DNA from: JBDREF01 sp043820045
Lineage (GTDB): Bacteria; Planctomycetota; Phycisphaerae; Sedimentisphaerales; Anaerobacaceae
Length of the DNA stretch: 14,293 nucleotides
Reading direction: 5' to 3'
Assembly: GCA_043820045.1 (NCBI GenBank)
Contig: JBDREF010000068.1
Span: forward strand, 1-14,293
Position 1 is the stretch's first letter; every line of letters begins with the position of its first letter. The notes beneath the pieces were generated by a model. It did no database searches. It worked only from the letters and a program-made list of their open reading frames with translations, and was not told the origin of the DNA. A program made the position numbers and the translations under genes. This document shows positions 7,460 to 13,564 of the stretch, in pieces.

Positions 7460-7526
7460 ACATCCCACCGCGGCTGTCCAGAGAAATTTTTTCCAGTCAA
7501 TCAATTTTCGAAGATAAGAAAAAACG

Positions 7527-8705
7527 TCAATCCGCGAATCCGGTGAAGCCCTTTTTCACCAAATGCGCAAGGATGGTTCCCGCAATCAGACCAATAACGA
7601 AACCATACGGAAGAAAGCCGGCCGTCAGTGCTACCAGCAGAGCAATAGAGAAATCCGCTTTGCATATGGAAATATCCCGAATTAACATCATCAAGGTCAG
7701 ACTCTCAAAAACAAGAATCACGCCCAGAATAGGCAGGGGGAAAATCTGAACAATATGCTCGAAGCCTGCACTAAAGAACAATCCTAATAGCAGGTATAGC
7801 GATCCATAAATGACCACCGACCCGCCGGTCCGAGCACCGAATGCGTAGTGGCCCGCCATTCCCCCGGAACCATGACAGGTGGGAATGCCGCTTAGAAAAG
7901 GATTTACGATGTTAATCAACGCATAGGTAAAACTTATCTTGCGTACAGTGATAGACCTCTCAGGAAATAAATCTTCGGTGAGCTGCTGTGTCGCGAATAT
8001 CGAGTTGCCGAGAGACAGAGGTATCTGAGGCAGCGCAAGTACAAGAAATCCCGTAACAATGTCAGGCAGCGTAGGCACGTAGAATTTAGGCAAGTCGAAA
8101 CCTATACTTGCCGTTAGCGCCGAGCCGTCCAATTTGAAAATAAGAGCATAAACCACACCCAACAAGATCACGAATATGGCAGCAGGATATTTCCGGTTAC
8201 CTATAAGAAAGACGGTCAGGATGGCTCCGGCCACAGCCAGCCAACAGCCGGAAATACCATCGGCCATCACGTAATTCTTGAGTGCGATTGATGCGAGCTT
8301 GAGTCCCAATCCGAACTGAATGCCTCGAATGACACTCTTTGGTATAACTCGGGCCAGCCAATCGATCAGGCCGGTCACCGTCAGCAGCAGCATCGTGATT
8401 CCAATGGCCAACCCTGCGCCGTAAATGATGTTCCCGCCTATCTTCTGGGCAATCACCAGAGCCGCCACCGCCTTCAACGGCTGGACAGGCATGGGAAGGC
8501 CGTAGATGAACGCGGCGAGAAGCTGCATGGCGCCAAACACAATCAAGACGCTTGCAGTATCAAGGCCGGAAGCAAGAATCATCCCCACGATCAGGGGCAG
8601 GTCCGTGCCGATATCTCCGAATGCACCCGAGAGTTCATTGCGGTCAAACTTCATGGCCGCCCAATTTGACCTGGCCGAAGCAATGGCGTTCCCAACATGA
8701 TTCAT
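7527..8705 (-). CDS. MOT1-like molybdate (sulfate) transporter
   Basis: A 392-residue inner-membrane protein with about ten hydrophobic helices. The motifs GAFGDIGTDLPL (27-38), PMPVQPLKA (71-79) and CHGSGGMAGHYAFGAR (277-292) match what I know of the MOT1 family, a SulP-related group that includes the plant molybdate transporter MOT1. Transport of molybdate is supported by context: genes for two molybdenum hydroxylases flank it, and cofactor-maturation genes lie nearby. Sulfate or another oxyanion cannot be excluded. The start is uncertain: the ATG at 8705 has only a weak AGGA-like site, and an ATG at 8654 (KFDRNELSG onward) would also leave the full membrane domain. It is the first minus-strand gene of the hydroxylase 1 unit and is divergent from the hydroxylase 2 operon. 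Base composition is somewhat AT-richer than that of the enzyme genes. Confidence 0.85.
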   Translation of the reverse strand: MNHVGNAIASARSNWAAMKFDRNELSGAFGDIGTDLPLIVGMILASGLDTASVLIVFGAMQLLAAFIYGLPMPVQPLKAVAALVIAQKIGGNIIYGAGLAIGITMLLLTVTGLIDWLARVIPKSVIRGIQFGLGLKLASIALKNYVMADGISGCWLAVAGAILTVFLIGNRKYPAAIFVILLGVVYALIFKLDGSALTASIGFDLPKFYVPTLPDIVTGFLVLALPQIPLSLGNSIFATQQLTEDLFPERSITVRKISFTYALINIVNPFLSGIPTCHGSGGMAGHYAFGARTGGSVVIYGSLYLLLGLFFSAGFEHIVQIFPLPILGVILVFESLTLMMLIRDISICKADFSIALLVALTAGFLPYGFVIGLIAGTILAHLVKKGFTGFAD

Positions 8706-8780
8706 TCGGACTTTGTCCTGTCTGCAATTCCCAAGACACCCTTAACACGGCGATTCCAACACACCCGAACCGCGCGTGAT

Positions 8781-8850
8781 TTGCAGCAGGTTATCATATC
8801 TGCCGTATTTATTCAAACTTTCCAGTTGGGTATTGACGATTCTGCTGCAA
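8781..8850. promoter_or_regulatory. Nine-base inverted repeat in the divergent control region
   Basis: TTGCAGCAG (8781-8789) and CTGCTGCAA (8842-8850) are exact inverted copies, 52 bases apart, in the 227-base region between the transporter and the second hydroxylase operon. They could be paired sites for a looping regulator shared by both directions, or arms of a long stem in the leader of the minus-strand transcript. No known motif is recognised. Confidence 0.3.
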
Positions 8851-8891
8851 TGTCCAGAAAAAATGTTGTTTCCGATTAACAAGCACCCATA

Positions 8892-8897
8892 TATAAT
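8892..8897 (+). promoter_or_regulatory. Probable -10 box of the hydroxylase 2 operon
   Basis: TATAAT matches the -10 consensus exactly and would start transcription about 30 bases before the ATG at 8933. The -35 region is poor: TTTCCG sits at the ideal spacing, and TTGTTT (8866-8871) sits 20 bases away. A weak -35 box is consistent with dependence on an activator, but this is inference. Confidence 0.4.
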
Positions 8898-8932
8898 GTA
8901 AAACGTGAATTCAAATTTAGTGGAGGCTAATT

Positions 8933-9415
8933 ATGGATGTCAAAATCACTCTCACGGTAAACGGCAGGGAAAGGACGGTCGTTACCGACCCGCAGCGGTC
9001 GCTTCTCGATGTGCTCAGAGAGGACCTGAACGTGACCGGTCCCAAGTACGGCTGCGGTGAGGGCCGGTGCGGCGCCTGCTCGGTGCTGATTGACGGCGAG
9101 CGAGTGTTCTCGTGCATTACACCCGCCGTCAGCGCCAACAAGAAGAAGATCACAACTATCGAGGGGCTTGCCGAAGGCGATTCCCTGCATCCCGTTCAGC
9201 AGGCGTTTCTCGACGAGGGCGCCATGCAGTGCGGCTATTGTACATCCGGTATGATCCTGAATGCTGCGGCGCTTCTTGAGGAGAACCCCAAGCCCACCGA
9301 CGAGCAGATCGCCGAACGGATGAACGGCAATATATGCCGGTGCAACGGATATCCGAAAATACTCAAGGCCGTCCGCCGCGCCGCTGCGAAGATTGCGGAG
9401 GTGAAAGTATCATGA
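8933..9415 (+). CDS. Molybdenum hydroxylase 2Fe-2S subunit 2 (IorA/CoxS-like)
   Basis: A 160-residue two-cluster iron-sulfur subunit. C41, C46, C49 (CGEGRCGAC) and C61 hold the ferredoxin-type cluster; C100, C103, C135 and C137 hold the second. The cysteine positions are identical to those of the subunit encoded at 6927-7403, so the two are clear paralogues. There is no signal peptide; export would depend on the Tat signal of its partner. GGAGG at 8922-8926 lies six bases before the ATG. Its stop overlaps the start of the large subunit in an ATGA junction, so translation is coupled. It is the first gene of a four-gene plus-strand operon. Confidence 0.95.
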   Translation: MDVKITLTVNGRERTVVTDPQRSLLDVLREDLNVTGPKYGCGEGRCGACSVLIDGERVFSCITPAVSANKKKITTIEGLAEGDSLHPVQQAFLDEGAMQCGYCTSGMILNAAALLEENPKPTDEQIAERMNGNICRCNGYPKILKAVRRAAAKIAEVKVS

Positions 9416-11565
9416 TCGAAGAAACTCTTGCTGAAGAAATGGTCGAATCCGCTCGTCGCCGGAACATTCGGCAGACAGGTTCGCAAGTCGAGCTGAGCCG
9501 GCGCGCCTTTGTGCAGCTTGTTGGGACCGGGCTTTTGATAACGGTCACGGAGGGCGTCTCTCTCGGGCAGCGAAGTCGCGGCGGGGGTGGGCAATCCATA
9601 GCCGTAGCGGCACGAATCCACATCAACCAGGACGGCACAATTACCGTCATGACCGGCAAGGTCGAGGAAGGCCAGGGTCCGAGGGCGCAATTATCACAGG
9701 CGGCGGCCGAAGAGCTTCGGGTCCCCGTTGACCGGATTCGCCTGGTCATGTCCGATACGGAACTCGTACCTGACGACGGCATTACCGCCGGCAGCCGGAC
9801 GACTCCATCGACGGTGCCTGCCGTACGACAAGGGGCCGCGACCGCGCGCGAGCTGTTGGCGCGGCTGGCCGCTGAGCAATGGAAAGTTGATGCCGGCACT
9901 CTCGACGTTCAGAATGGTACTATCACGCACAAGTCAACCGGTAAGACCCTCACGTACGCCGACCTGGCCAAGTCAAAGGATATTGCCGAAGCTTTCAAAG
10001 AGGGCGTCTCCTCGGATGTCACCCTGACGCCTGTGAGCGGGTGGAAAACAATGGGCACCTCCGTTCCCAGGCCGAACAGCCGCGAGATAGTAACCGGATC
10101 GCATCACTATCCTTCGGATGTTGTACGGCCCAATATGCTCTATGGCAAGATCCTCCGTCCTCTGTCTTACGGGGCCACGCTCGAATCAATCGATCTTTCC
10201 ACAGCCGAGGCGATGAAGGACGTTCTGGTATTCAGGGATGGACAGTTCGTGGGGACTGCCGCGCCGACGTCTTTTCTCGCTGCACAGGCTCTGGAGGCAA
10301 TAGCCGCAACCGCATCGTGGAAAACCGTCTCTCATCCATCGAGCGACGAGGTATTCTCTTATCTCAAAGAACACGCCCGCGGCGGCAGGCCGCAAACGAG
10401 CGGTTCGGTTGAACAGGGGCTTGCAGGCGCGAGCAAAGTTCTGACCGAGACCTACCAGATCGCCTATGTCCAGCATACTCCGATGGAGCCAAGGGCGGCG
10501 ACCGCGGAGTGGAAAGACGGCAAGCTGACGGTCTGGTCAGGCGTCGATGGTCCCCAGCGCGTGCAGGGGGACCTGGCTCGCACGTTTACAATTCCAACCG
10601 AGCAGGTGCGCGTCATCGTGCCCGATATGGGCGGCGGATTCGGCGGCAAGCATACAGGCGAAGCGGCGGAAGATGCCGCTCGATTAGCTAAGGCGTTCAA
10701 GCGTCCGGTGGCCGTACACTGGATCCGGGCCGAGGAATTCACGTGGGCGTATTTCAGACCGGCGGCGGTTATCGAGTGCAAAGCGGGGCTGGATGCGAAC
10801 GGCTCGATCACCGCATGGGACTTCACAAACATCAACGCCGGCGGCTCGGCCATCGACACCCCCTATAACATAGCCAACAAGAACATATTGTCTGCGGGGT
10901 CCGATTCTCCTGTGCGCCAAGGCTCGTACCGGTGCCTGGCTGCAACGGGCAACAACTTCGCCCGCGAGGCGTTCATGGATGAGCTTGCCGCCGCGGCAGG
11001 GGCCGACCCGCTTGCTTTCAGGCTTGCCCACCTCGATAACTCGCGAATACGAACGGTCCTTCAGACCGCCGCCGAGCAGTTCGGCTGGGCGGAACGCAGG
11101 AAGAAAGTCACCGCCGAAGTCGGCGTCGGATTGGCCTGTGGGACGGAGAAGAATTCCGTTGTGGCCGCGTGCGTGGAAGTTCGTATCGACCGCAGGCGGC
11201 GCGAAATGAAAGTGACCGAGGTCTGTGAAGCATTCGAATGCGGGCCCGTCCAGAATCCTGCAAATCTGACTTTTCAGGTGCAGGGCTGTATCATCATGGG
11301 CCTGGGCGCTGCGCTGCGCGAGGAAATGCAGTTCCGGGACGGTAAGATTTTGAATGCGAGTTTTGCCGGCTATCTGGTGCCGCGGTTCGAGGACGTGCCC
11401 AAAATCGACGTACATCTGGTCACCAAGACCGACATCCCCTCGGCGGGCGGCGGGGAGACACCGATTATCGCGATAGCTCCGGCGATTTCGAACGCTGTCT
11501 TTGCGGCGACCGGAATTCGTCTCCGCTCCATGCCGATGGCTAACATCTTGCGAGAGCGACTGTAG
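9412..11565 (+). CDS. Molybdenum hydroxylase large (molybdopterin-binding) subunit 2, Tat-exported, IorB/CoxL-like
   Basis: A 717-residue catalytic subunit, paralogous to the one at 4774-6924. A long polar N-region precedes the Tat motif LSRRAFVQ (28-35). Cofactor-binding motifs are GQGPRAQLSQ (87-96), MEPR (358-361) and GGGFGGK (407-413); the catalytic base is E682 in GGGETP. In the substrate loop it has GSYRCL (504-509) where the paralogue has GPWRAP, placing C508 next to the conserved arginine. The two chains therefore probably act on different substrates. The ATG at 9412 overlaps the small-subunit stop by four bases, with GGAGG at 9397-9401; an in-frame ATG at 9334 lies inside the small-subunit gene and is rejected. 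XdhC and MocA-like genes follow. Substrate and physiological electron acceptor are unknown. Confidence 0.92.
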   Translation: MIEETLAEEMVESARRRNIRQTGSQVELSRRAFVQLVGTGLLITVTEGVSLGQRSRGGGGQSIAVAARIHINQDGTITVMTGKVEEGQGPRAQLSQAAAEELRVPVDRIRLVMSDTELVPDDGITAGSRTTPSTVPAVRQGAATARELLARLAAEQWKVDAGTLDVQNGTITHKSTGKTLTYADLAKSKDIAEAFKEGVSSDVTLTPVSGWKTMGTSVPRPNSREIVTGSHHYPSDVVRPNMLYGKILRPLSYGATLESIDLSTAEAMKDVLVFRDGQFVGTAAPTSFLAAQALEAIAATASWKTVSHPSSDEVFSYLKEHARGGRPQTSGSVEQGLAGASKVLTETYQIAYVQHTPMEPRAATAEWKDGKLTVWSGVDGPQRVQGDLARTFTIPTEQVRVIVPDMGGGFGGKHTGEAAEDAARLAKAFKRPVAVHWIRAEEFTWAYFRPAAVIECKAGLDANGSITAWDFTNINAGGSAIDTPYNIANKNILSAGSDSPVRQGSYRCLAATGNNFAREAFMDELAAAAGADPLAFRLAHLDNSRIRTVLQTAAEQFGWAERRKKVTAEVGVGLACGTEKNSVVAACVEVRIDRRRREMKVTEVCEAFECGPVQNPANLTFQVQGCIIMGLGAALREEMQFRDGKILNASFAGYLVPRFEDVPKIDVHLVTKTDIPSAGGGETPIIAIAPAISNAVFAATGIRLRSMPMANILRERL

Positions 11566-11575
11566 GAGAGTTGAG

Positions 11576-12715
11576 ATGGACCGGGACCGCAATCCCACAG
11601 ACATTCATCAGAAGGTGGTAGAGTTCATAGATGCGGGCCGGTCCTTCGTCGTAGCCGTGATACTGAAGGCCGAAGGCTCGACGCCGCGCAAGGCGGGCGT
11701 GCGGGCCATAATCGACGAGAGCGGCCAAATATGGGGTACGCTCGGCGGCGGACTCGTGGAGGCCGAGGCCCAGAAGCGCGCGATTGACGTCTGCAAATCG
11801 GGACGGCCCCTCGTTTTCGACATGGAGCTTCACGGCGCAGGCAGGACCGACGACGTTCCCATCTGCGGAGGGTCGATGCGCATGCTGCTGGATCCGAGCG
11901 CTGCAAAGGATAGGGAATCTTATGCTCAGGTGGCCGAGGCGAACCGGCAGCGACAGCGCGGCGTCATACTCACGACGATACGTACCGGCGGCCAGACCGA
12001 GGTTGGGTTCGAGTGGTTCGGCTCGGGGGCGAGTTACTCGGATGCAGCTTTTCCGGACGCCGATAACATTCGCGCCTGTCTGGCCCGCGAGACGCCGCAA
12101 CTGTTCGTGGAGAGTTCCGAGGGCGGAATGTGTCGCGGGCATCCTGCCCGCGATTCGAGGGCGGGACGCCCTCGACACGCCTTTACGGAGGTTCTCGTCG
12201 AGCCTGTGATTCCAAAACCGCTTCTGATGATTGCCGGCGGAGGGCACGTCGGCCAGGCGGTGGCGCTGCAGGCGAGTCTCGTCGGCTTCGATATCATCGT
12301 CATAGACGACCGGCCCGAGTTCATCGACCCCGATCTGTATCCCGAGGGGACAACGACGTATTGCGGCGACATTCCGCAGCAGCTCGCAGCTATCGCAATC
12401 GGAAGCGGAACGTATGTCGTACTCGTCACCCGGGGACATAAGCTCGACGCCGAAACCCTCGAAGCGTGCATCCATACTCCCGCCGCATATATCGGCATGA
12501 TCGGCAGCAAGAGGAAGGTGGCCCTGCTTCGCAAGAACTTCATCGAGACGGGCCTTGCAACGGCGGAAGAGTTCGACCGGGTCTTCGCGCCGATAGGACT
12601 GGACATAGGTTCAGTGACAGTGCCCGAAATCGCTGCGAGTATTACCGCTGAAGTGATTGCCGTCCGGCGAAAAGGCATTGCTCACGTCCCGGCGAAAGCG
12701 ACGGAGTCGGCATGA
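11576..12715 (+). CDS. XdhC/CoxI-family molybdenum cofactor maturation factor, carrying an in-frame repeat insert
   Basis: A 379-residue cytosolic accessory protein. In this family XdhC binds molybdenum cofactor, supports its sulfuration and delivers it to xanthine oxidase-type enzymes. The N-terminal XdhC_CoxI domain shows GSTPRKAG (34-41), GGGLVEAE (57-64) and CGGSM (97-101). The C-terminal Rossmann domain shows GGGHVGQA (221-228), DDRPEF (244-249), VTRGHKLD (284-291), IGMIGSKRK (306-314) and PEIAASITAEV (350-360). Residues 185-201, in the linker between the two domains, are encoded by a palindromic repeat (12130-12178) and look foreign: Arg- and Gly-rich. The frame stays open and both domains are complete, so the protein is probably functional. 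The ribosome binding site AGGAG (11564-11568) includes the last two bases of the previous stop codon. The end overlaps the next gene by an ATGA. Confidence 0.93.
   Translation: MDRDRNPTDIHQKVVEFIDAGRSFVVAVILKAEGSTPRKAGVRAIIDESGQIWGTLGGGLVEAEAQKRAIDVCKSGRPLVFDMELHGAGRTDDVPICGGSMRMLLDPSAAKDRESYAQVAEANRQRQRGVILTTIRTGGQTEVGFEWFGSGASYSDAAFPDADNIRACLARETPQLFVESSEGGMCRGHPARDSRAGRPRHAFTEVLVEPVIPKPLLMIAGGGHVGQAVALQASLVGFDIIVIDDRPEFIDPDLYPEGTTTYCGDIPQQLAAIAIGSGTYVVLVTRGHKLDAETLEACIHTPAAYIGMIGSKRKVALLRKNFIETGLATAEEFDRVFAPIGLDIGSVTVPEIAASITAEVIAVRRKGIAHVPAKATESA
12130..12178. repeat. REP-like double-hairpin element inside the XdhC gene
   Basis: A 49-base element bounded by GTGT (12130-12133) and ACAC (12175-12178). 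Inside are two perfect 8-bp stems: CGCGGGCA/TGCCCGCG (12134-12141 with 12145-12152, loop TCC) and CGAGGGCG/CGCCCTCG (12156-12163 with 12167-12174, loop GGA), joined by ATT. The whole can fold as a three-way junction. It encodes residues 185-201 of XdhC, in the linker between its domains. No transposase is nearby, so mobilisation in trans by a RAYT-type enzyme is plausible but unproven. Confidence 0.85.
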
Positions 12716-13332
12716 TCTGCGCGGTAGTCCTTGCCGCAGGCCTGTCCCGGCGGATGGGCGTGCAGAAACTGCTTCTGCCGTTTGGCGGCAAAACCGTCGT
12801 CGCCCACATAGTCGATCAGCTTCTCGCAAGCTGCGTTGACGAAGTCCATGTGGTCGTTGGCCACCAGGGCCGGCAGGTCAGCGCCGAGCTGTCCGGGCGG
12901 AAAGTCACCATCATTGAAAATCCCGACTACGAATCGGGAATGCTCTCTTCGGCCCGATGCGGCCTTGCTCACCTGCCGCAGCAATGCAGCGCGATACTCG
13001 TTGCCCTCGGCGACCAGCCGTCCATCACATCGCAGCTTATTGACAAGATGCTCCTGACATTTAAGGCTGCTGAAAAGCGAATCCTCGTGCCTCTCTACAA
13101 CGGCCGACGCGGCCATCCGCTGCTGTTCTCGCAAATCTATCGAGACGAGATACTGGCCAACTACGACGACGTGGGCCTTAGAGGACTCCTCCACGCCCAT
13201 CCCGAGGATGTCTTCGAGCTTGCCGTCTCAAGTTCCGCCGTACTTTCAGATATGGACTGCCCCGAAGATTATCGACGCGAGCTTGAACGCATCGAAGAAC
13301 AAGCCAAAAAGAAGCCCGACTCAGAACTGTAG
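12712..13332 (+). CDS. MocA/MobA-like molybdenum cofactor nucleotidyltransferase
   Basis: A 206-residue cytosolic NTP-transferase of the MobA-like group. The N-terminal nucleotide-binding signature LAAGLSRRMGVQKLLLPFGG (7-26) is present, followed by GDQPS (100-104) for metal and nucleotide binding, RGHPLLF (133-139) and DMDCPEDY (180-187). In the molybdenum hydroxylase context it most likely makes molybdopterin cytosine dinucleotide from molybdopterin and CTP, the form used by bacterial IorAB- and CoxL-type enzymes. A MobA-type GTP activity is less likely, since it serves the DMSO reductase family. The start overlaps the XdhC stop (ATGA), with GGAG about eight bases upstream. It is the last gene of the operon. 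The Lys-rich tail after about residue 195 is probably disordered. Confidence 0.9.
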   Translation: MICAVVLAAGLSRRMGVQKLLLPFGGKTVVAHIVDQLLASCVDEVHVVVGHQGRQVSAELSGRKVTIIENPDYESGMLSSARCGLAHLPQQCSAILVALGDQPSITSQLIDKMLLTFKAAEKRILVPLYNGRRGHPLLFSQIYRDEILANYDDVGLRGLLHAHPEDVFELAVSSSAVLSDMDCPEDYRRELERIEEQAKKKPDSEL

Positions 13333-13366
13333 CAATAAACTTTAGCCCATGCTGAATATCAGGATG

Positions 13367-13399
13367 TCACTTTCCCCGCCGGCCTGGTATAGGCTCAAA
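13367..13399 (-). pseudogene. Relic of a HAF-protein C-terminus
   Basis: Read on the minus strand, these bases encode FEPIPGRRGK and a stop, nearly matching the end of the HAF gene at 13565 (FEPIPGRWKK, stop). Fourteen bases are identical (13386-13399 and 13584-13597), and a downstream nine-base block, GCTGAATAT on the plus strand, is shared as well (13351-13359 and 13557-13565). Upstream the homology ends abruptly, next to the composite repeat. It looks like the surviving tail of a deleted tandem paralogue. Confidence 0.6.
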
Positions 13400-13405
13400 T
13401 CAAAT

Positions 13406-13519
13406 CCGCGTGTGCAAAAACGGAGTTTTGCACACCCTACGGGTGCCTGAGATTGCTTCGTCGCTTCGCCCCTCGCAATGACAAGTTTTTGTAGGGTGTG
13501 CAACTTGTTGCACACGCGG
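13406..13519. repeat. Composite palindromic repeat: two inverted GTGTGCAA copies around a third hairpin
   Basis: Copy B (13406-13441) has arms GTGTGCAAAA (13410-13419) and TTTTGCACAC (13426-13435). Copy C (13491-13519) lies in the opposite orientation, with arms GTGTGCAA (13496-13503) and TTGCACAC (13508-13515). Both carry CCGC on one side and CCTAC on the other, as copy A at 4712 does. Between them, ATTGC (13452-13456) and GCAAT (13475-13479) form a further short inverted repeat in a TTCGTCGCTTCGC context that I recall as a common dispersed repeat. The unit fills the convergent junction between the MocA-like gene and the HAF gene. Confidence 0.8.
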
Positions 13520-13564
13520 TTCTATTCACCCGCAAATATATCACCTACACTCTGCTGCTGAATA

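Noticed and set aside
8706..8932. A ModE operator or a molybdenum-cofactor riboswitch
   Set aside because: The AT-rich stretches do not form the expected palindrome, and I could not trace the riboswitch architecture by eye. A covariance-model search would decide.
10684..11604. A 306-residue open frame on the minus strand
   Set aside because: It is antisense to the hydroxylase large subunit, which has full family motifs; the predicted product is an Arg-rich shadow.
11540..12475. A 311-residue open frame on the minus strand
   Set aside because: It is antisense to XdhC and has no recognisable motif.
13406..13519. A CRISPR array
   Set aside because: There are only two repeat copies, inverted relative to each other and individually palindromic, with no regular spacers and no cas genes.
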